The position numbers were made by a program, and so were the translations under genes. A model generated the notes under the pieces. That model made no database searches. It was not told the origin of the DNA and saw only the letters and a program-made list of their open reading frames with translations. A DNA stretch of 9,754 nucleotides. Origin: DTU036 sp964346475 (GTDB lineage Bacteria; Bacillota; Clostridia; Peptostreptococcales; Acidaminobacteraceae). Shown here piece after piece: positions 6,274 through 9,754 of the stretch. The stretch is taken from NCBI GenBank assembly GCA_964346475.1, contig CAYFUM010000041.1, forward strand, positions 1 to 9,754, in the 5' to 3' direction. Each line of letters opens with the position of its first letter. The first letter of the stretch is position 1.

Positions 6274-7835
6274 TTTTCAGTTCCTCCTGCGGCGTAGTAC
6301 ATTACCTTTTCCGCGTCTATATCTGAACCTGTTAGTTCCGCGGCGATGCGACCGTCGTACACGACGAATACGCGATCACTGAGCCCCAGAACCTCTGGCA
6401 GGTCTGAGGATACGATGATGATCGCTTTGCCTTCCTCGCTCAGGTCACGGATCAACTTGTAGATTTCATCTTTTGCGCCGATATCGATTCCTCGTGTCGG
6501 CTCGTCGAAAATAAGGACCCGGGCATCGGTGTTCAGCCACTTGGCCAGAACGACCTTCTGCTGGTTCCCGCCGGAGAGGTTCTTCACCAGCTGATTCATG
6601 GTCGGCGTCTTGACCCTCAGGTCTCTTATGGACTGGTCGACCATCTTATGTTCCCGTTTACCACTGATCAGCCCTAGTTTGCTCCTGAGCGTCTTGATCA
6701 CAGAAATGGTGCTGTTCTCTTTCACCGACATTCCCAGTATGAGCCCCTGCCGTTTCCTATCCTCGGGGATCAGACCGAATCCGTTCTTGACAGCAACTTG
6801 CGGGTTGTCGAGTTTCACCGGCTTCCCATCAAGCTCTATCTCGCTGACGTCCGTCTTGTCCGCTCCGATCAAGGCACGAACTATCTCGGTTCTACCCGAC
6901 CCGACAACGCCTGCAAAACCAATGATTTCGCCAGGGTGTAGGTCGAACTTAACGTCTGTGATCTTCTCGCCAGTAAGGTTCTTGACCCTGAGGAAGGGTT
7001 CGCCCTCAATTTCGGTCCGGCGTGGCGGAAATTCTGCCACCACCTCGCGCCCGACCATCATCCTGATCATTTCGTCCTGCGACGTTGTCGCAGTGTCGCG
7101 AGTACCCATGTATCGGCCGTCCCGTAACACTGAGAAGCGATCTGAAAGCCTATAGATCTCATCGAGGTGGTGCGATATGTATAGGATCGTTGCTCCCTCA
7201 TCGCGCAGCTTGTATATAAGGTCAAATAGTGTGTCGACCTCGCTGCCGGTTAACGGCGCAGTCGGCTCATCGAAAATGATAAGGTCCTTCTTGTCGACGG
7301 TGGCCTTCGCGATCTCGATCAACTGCTGCTGGGCAACGCTCAAATGATTCACAGGGACCGTGACGTCAATATCCGCGTTCAGCTCGCCCAGGACTTCTTT
7401 AGACTTCGCGATCATCTCCTTACGGGAAAGAAAGCCTCCGTTGGTCTTTTCCCGCCCAAGGAAAATGTTCTCGTACGCATTTAAATCAGGGACGAGGCTA
7501 AACTCTTGGTTGATTATGCCGATCCCGTACTTTTCGGCGGAGTCCTGCGGGTTGTGAATCTCGGCGTCTTCTCCGTTGATCACCAAGTTACCGCTGGTTG
7601 GGATGTACGCACCTGACAAAATCTTCATCAGTGTGGACTTCCCCGCGCCGTTCTCCCCAACCAACGCGTGGATTTCTCCCTTGCGCACAGAAAGGTTAAT
7701 GTCGTCTAGTGCAGTAACACCCGAGAATTTCATGCCGATGTTGTGTGTCTCAATGATGTTATCGTGGTCCCCGGGAACGACGTCCTTCCCTTCGACCACC
7801 ATCGCGTCCTGCGCTTCGTTGCTATTTGCTTCCAT
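6270..7835 (-). CDS. Sugar ABC transporter ATP-binding protein, two nucleotide domains (RbsA-like)
   Basis: This 521-residue protein powers the importer from the cytoplasmic face. Domain 1 has Walker A GENGAGKST (60-68), the Q-loop INQE with Gln110, a signature of the LSVAQQQ type (165-171), Walker B LIIFDEPT (185-192) and the switch His222. Domain 2 has a degenerate Walker A (VVGSGRTE, 310-317, no GKS/T), a canonical signature LSGGNQQK (420-427), Walker B LIFDEPT (441-447) and SSDLPE instead of a switch His. This asymmetry is normal for RbsA/XylG/MglA proteins. I prefer the ATG at 7835, preceded by GGAGA (plus-strand 7844-7848) with an 8-base spacer. An in-frame TTG at 7877 with GGAG 6 bases upstream would add 14 residues and is a real alternative. 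It follows the binding protein gene after a strong hairpin and overlaps the permease. Confidence 0.92.
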   Translation of the reverse strand: MEANSNEAQDAMVVEGKDVVPGDHDNIIETHNIGMKFSGVTALDDINLSVRKGEIHALVGENGAGKSTLMKILSGAYIPTSGNLVINGEDAEIHNPQDSAEKYGIGIINQEFSLVPDLNAYENIFLGREKTNGGFLSRKEMIAKSKEVLGELNADIDVTVPVNHLSVAQQQLIEIAKATVDKKDLIIFDEPTAPLTGSEVDTLFDLIYKLRDEGATILYISHHLDEIYRLSDRFSVLRDGRYMGTRDTATTSQDEMIRMMVGREVVAEFPPRRTEIEGEPFLRVKNLTGEKITDVKFDLHPGEIIGFAGVVGSGRTEIVRALIGADKTDVSEIELDGKPVKLDNPQVAVKNGFGLIPEDRKRQGLILGMSVKENSTISVIKTLRSKLGLISGKREHKMVDQSIRDLRVKTPTMNQLVKNLSGGNQQKVVLAKWLNTDARVLIFDEPTRGIDIGAKDEIYKLIRDLSEEGKAIIIVSSDLPEVLGLSDRVFVVYDGRIAAELTGSDIDAEKVMYYAAGGTEK

Positions 7836-7920
7836 TCGCCGTTTCTCCAACCCGCTGAAGTAGGAACGCTGATCCAATCATCACTCCACGTTCCGACTGC
7901 GAAGATGTCGTTTGTGACTA

Positions 7921-7968
7921 CGTCAGATGCACGCGGCAACCTCCACCGACTGTCGCGTGCATCTGACG
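7921..7968 (-). other. Intercistronic hairpin between binding protein and ATPase genes
   Basis: A perfect 15-bp inverted repeat, CGTCAGATGCACGCG (7921-7935) and CGCGTGCATCTGACG (7954-7968), encloses 18 bases. It starts 10 bases after the binding-protein stop codon and lies 85 bases before the ATPase ATG. No T-run follows on the leftward strand, so it is not a standard intrinsic terminator. It probably protects the upstream mRNA from 3' exonucleases and/or reduces read-through, giving excess binding protein over membrane subunits, as known for other binding-protein-dependent transporters. Confidence 0.75.
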
Positions 7969-7978
7969 AGTTATGGGC

Positions 7979-8962
7979 TTACCAGCTGAAATCAGCGGCG
8001 TCGGCTTCTGTGATTGAAACCACGTCGACTGGGACTTCATTCGGCACAACTGTTGCGCCCCAGTACTTGGCCAAAGCCAATCCCAGACCGATACGGACCT
8101 GGTCACGTGGGAACTGAGCACTGGTCTGCTTGAAGTTTGTACCCTCGGCAATCGCCTCTACCGCCTCCGGGGCACCATCGACGCTGTAGATGAGTGTAGG
8201 CACTCCCGCAGCTTGCACTGCGGCCAAGGCACCCATTGAACCGGTGTCATTGACAGAGAAGATAGCTGCAAGATCACCGTTGGACTGGAGCATGTTCTCC
8301 GTAACGCCCAGGGCAATGTCTCGCTCCTGCTGACCGTTCTGAATATCGACGATCTCGATGCCGGGGGCCTCAGCCACAGCATCCTTGAAGCCGGAAACAC
8401 GATCGAGAATTGGCGTGACGGGAATCCCGTCGAGGATCGCTACCTTGCCTTCACCATTTAGGTCTTCGATCATCTGGACTCCAGACAAGTAGCCAGCGTC
8501 GTAGTTCTTTGAGCCGACAAAGGTGTCAACAGGGCCGTCCGCCTGAGCGTCGACCGCAACAATGACGACACCCTTGTCGTGCGCCGTTTTCATGGCGCCC
8601 TCGATGCCAGCGGTGTCAGCCGGGTTAATAAGAAGGATGTCGACACCTTGTTGGACCATGTCTTCGACCTGGCTGATCTGCTCTGCCACGTTATGCGATG
8701 CGTCTGTGTAGACATACTTCGCGCCGATTGATTCGCATGCCTCCACGAACGCTTCTTGCATAACAACGAAGTACTCGTTGTTCATCTCCTGGAAGGCCAT
8801 GCCGATGAACAGGTCGCTCTTGGCGCTGGATGACGCTTCGCCACCTCCTCCGCCGCCTGATTCAACTCCATCGCTCGCCGCGGTTCCTCCGCCCGAGCAG
8901 CCTGCTAACGCGAGGGCGGACGCTGCCACAACAGACAGTAGCCCGACTACTTTCCTCTTCAT
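7979..8962 (-). CDS. Sugar-binding lipoprotein of ABC importer (RbsB-like periplasmic-binding fold)
   Basis: This 327-residue extracytoplasmic receptor delivers its sugar to the importer. It begins with a basic, hydrophobic signal peptide ending in the lipobox LALAGC (Cys22 lipidated), then a Gly/Ser-rich linker to about residue 48, then a two-lobe type I binding fold. Aligned by eye with E. coli RbsB, ligand positions include NNEYF (61-65), Asn113 (LINPADT), Asp138 (VAVDAQ), Arg188 (DRVSGF), Asn238 (VNDT), Asp262 (VDGAP) and Gln283 (SAQFP). RbsB's Arg90 is replaced by Ala139 and its Phe15 by Tyr64, so the ligand probably differs from ribose. The ATG at 8962 has AAGGAG (plus-strand 8971-8976) 8 bases upstream; the open frame extends to 9034 but without a ribosome binding site and would bury the signal peptide. 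First gene of the transporter operon. Confidence 0.93.
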   Translation of the reverse strand: MKRKVVGLLSVVAASALALAGCSGGGTAASDGVESGGGGGGEASSSAKSDLFIGMAFQEMNNEYFVVMQEAFVEACESIGAKYVYTDASHNVAEQISQVEDMVQQGVDILLINPADTAGIEGAMKTAHDKGVVIVAVDAQADGPVDTFVGSKNYDAGYLSGVQMIEDLNGEGKVAILDGIPVTPILDRVSGFKDAVAEAPGIEIVDIQNGQQERDIALGVTENMLQSNGDLAAIFSVNDTGSMGALAAVQAAGVPTLIYSVDGAPEAVEAIAEGTNFKQTSAQFPRDQVRIGLGLALAKYWGATVVPNEVPVDVVSITEADAADFSW

Positions 8963-9033
8963 ACTGTTTTCTCCTTTTTCGACTCTCACTTGGGATGTTG
9001 CCCACCCCACTAGCTGATGTGGAGCGCTGATCA

Positions 9034-9047
9034 CCGTTACGCAACGG
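9034..9047. promoter_or_regulatory. CG-centred palindrome, candidate LacI-family operator
   Basis: CCGTTACGCAACGG is a 14-base palindrome with mismatches only at the two bases flanking the central CG. The central CG and length suit a LacI-family repressor site, but the sequence differs from the AGCGCT operator at 1114-1127, so a different regulator would be implied. It lies 72-85 bases upstream of the binding-protein ATG. As RNA it could instead form a 5-bp hairpin with a 4-base loop. Confidence 0.45.
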
Positions 9048-9051
9048 AGAT

Positions 9052-9069
9052 ATGGACCGAAAGATCCAT
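9052..9069 (-). other. Small stem-loop in the transporter mRNA leader
   Basis: On the leftward strand, ATGGATC and GGTCCAT pair over 7 positions (one G-U wobble) around a TTTC tetraloop. It is only 4 bases from the palindrome at 9034-9047, so the two could stack or compete. Function unknown. Confidence 0.3.
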
Positions 9070-9195
9070 CCTTGCTACTTGGCTGGCCACCTTAGGGATC
9101 AGTTCCCACCACCGATGGTGTGAACGTGACTTGTTCGCGCGCCGTTTCTCTGAGACTAGTGGTCTCCACCTATTGACGACCACCATCCTATGCCA

Positions 9196-9225
9196 AGACT
9201 AGCCACGCCGAGCTCAGGTCGTCAA
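9196..9225 (-). promoter_or_regulatory. Possible promoter for the transporter operon
   Basis: Reading leftward, TTGACG (9225-9220) and TAGTCT (9201-9196) form a -35/-10 pair with an 18-base spacer, close to the housekeeping sigma consensus. It would start transcription near 9189, about 230 bases upstream of the binding-protein ATG. The -35 lies inside the end of the degraded acetyltransferase frame. Other promoters closer to the gene are not excluded. Confidence 0.35.
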
Positions 9226-9707
9226 ACCGTTTTCTGGTAGGTGGCTAGACGCTCTGGAGGTGGCCGGCCTGACCATGATGAAGGCTGGAGCTGTACCCAG
9301 GACATTGACCGTGTCCGTATGCTCGAACCCAAACCGTTCGTACAGTCGCGTGCTTGCCGCGGTAGTGGGTTCCAGAGACACCGGAGCTAGACCCAAATTG
9401 GCGACCTCCGGGCGATTCCTAAGCAAGGCTGAGCCAATTCCCTGCCCACGCGCTTCCGGAGAAGCAACAATGTCTCGGAAACACCAGTGGGGCGCTTCCG
9501 GACTGTGTGACCAGACCGCACGGTCGTGAGCTGCCCTTCGGCGCGCCGAAGGCGACACAGCACTCGCGATCCGGTATCGGAGCCCGCGCCCGGAGTCTTG
9601 GCGAACGGCGCTCACTCCGGGGCAAGAAAATTGAGCACACCGAGCAACGTCCCATCCGTGTCTCTGGCAACATCAATGTCTTGCGTTTGAACCGTGCCGG
9701 GACTCTT
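9214..9707 (-). pseudogene. Degraded GNAT-family N-acetyltransferase
   Basis: The frame 9615..9214 (133 codons from a GTG, stop TGA) carries a clear GNAT acetyl-CoA site: HWCFRDIVASPEARGQGIGSALL at residues 43-65 (written in part), with the R56-x-x-G-x-G61 motif, and LYERFGFE at 91-98 from motif B. The first 40 residues look unlike a protein core (Arg/Ser-rich) and the usual N-terminal half is missing. Just upstream, another frame (9707..9615) is closed on both sides by stops (TAG at 9710..9708, TGA at 9614..9612). It reads DIDVARDTDGTLLGVLNF, which fits an upstream GNAT beta-strand. Together these suggest one gene broken by frameshift and loss of its 5' end. A short intact acetyltransferase starting at the GTG is possible but less likely; that GTG has no good ribosome binding site. 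Confidence 0.55.
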
Positions 9708-9754
9708 CTATGTTTGTCAAGCCCGGTTTTGTGTGGTTGCGGCGTTTAGTGTTC

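Larger units (their letters stand above)
8963..9213 (-). promoter_or_regulatory. Leader and control region of the transporter operon
   Basis: These 251 bases contain no credible gene and precede the binding-protein gene. They are rich in symmetric elements: a CG-centred palindrome at 9034-9047, a leader stem-loop at 9052-9069, CACC-GAT-GGTG at 9110-9120, GAGAC-TAGTG-GTCTC at 9152-9166, and GTGGTC/GACCAC at 9159-9164 and 9178-9183. A possible promoter lies at 9196-9225. If that promoter is right, the mRNA leader is over 200 bases long. Confidence 0.5.

Noticed and set aside
6598..7155. A 185-codon plus-strand open frame inside the ATPase gene
   Set aside because: It is antisense to conserved ATPase motifs and is Ser/Pro-rich without domain features.
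7921..7968. The intercistronic hairpin as a full intrinsic terminator ending the operon
   Set aside because: No T-run follows on the transcribed side, and the ATPase and permease downstream clearly belong to the same transporter.
9710..9754. Plus-strand open frame from ATG 9710 running off the right edge (15 codons)
   Set aside because: It is too short to judge. The upstream GGGA is a weak ribosome binding site and the peptide matches nothing I recognise.

Overview
The window is a sugar or polyol uptake and catabolism locus, very probably from a high-G+C Gram-positive (actinobacterial) chromosome. The evidence for that assignment is GC-rich third codon positions, strong AGGAGG-type ribosome binding sites, a lipoprotein binding protein with a Gly/Ser-rich linker, and one gene that looks leaderless. 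The assignment is an inference; no rRNA or other marker gene is present.

Layout, left to right. (1) On the minus strand, the first 24 codons of a gene cut by the left edge lie downstream of an aldose 1-epimerase. The fragment resembles the N-terminus of an L-ribulose-5-phosphate 4-epimerase (AraD-type). (2) A 395-base divergent control region holds a near-perfect LacI-family operator, a 10-bp inverted repeat and a promoter placed exactly as for a leaderless mRNA. (3) A plus-strand FGGY sugar kinase follows. (4) A 23-bp perfect hairpin, a bidirectional terminator, separates it from the converging minus-strand block. (5) That block is transcribed right to left in the order substrate-binding lipoprotein, double-domain ATPase, permease (an RbsB/RbsA/RbsC-type importer), zinc alcohol dehydrogenase, short-chain dehydrogenase. 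(6) At the right end there is a degraded GNAT acetyltransferase, in frame fragments only.

How the genes probably work together: the importer brings in a pentose, pentitol or similar compound. The two dehydrogenases interconvert polyol and ketose with NAD(P). The mutarotase equilibrates aldose anomers. The FGGY kinase phosphorylates a ketose, and the AraD-like enzyme (if correctly read) converts the product to D-xylulose 5-phosphate. An L-arabinose, L-arabinitol or L-ribulose type substrate fits best, but the sequence does not fix it. The binding protein keeps most ribose-binding positions but has Ala where RbsB has the sugar-contacting Arg90, so it is probably not a plain ribose binder.

The importer genes carry a 15-bp perfect hairpin between binding protein and ATPase, a typical device for making more binding protein than membrane components. 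No regulator gene is in the window. I found no phage, CRISPR, IS or clearly new defence system; the interest lies in regulation and in the unresolved substrate.
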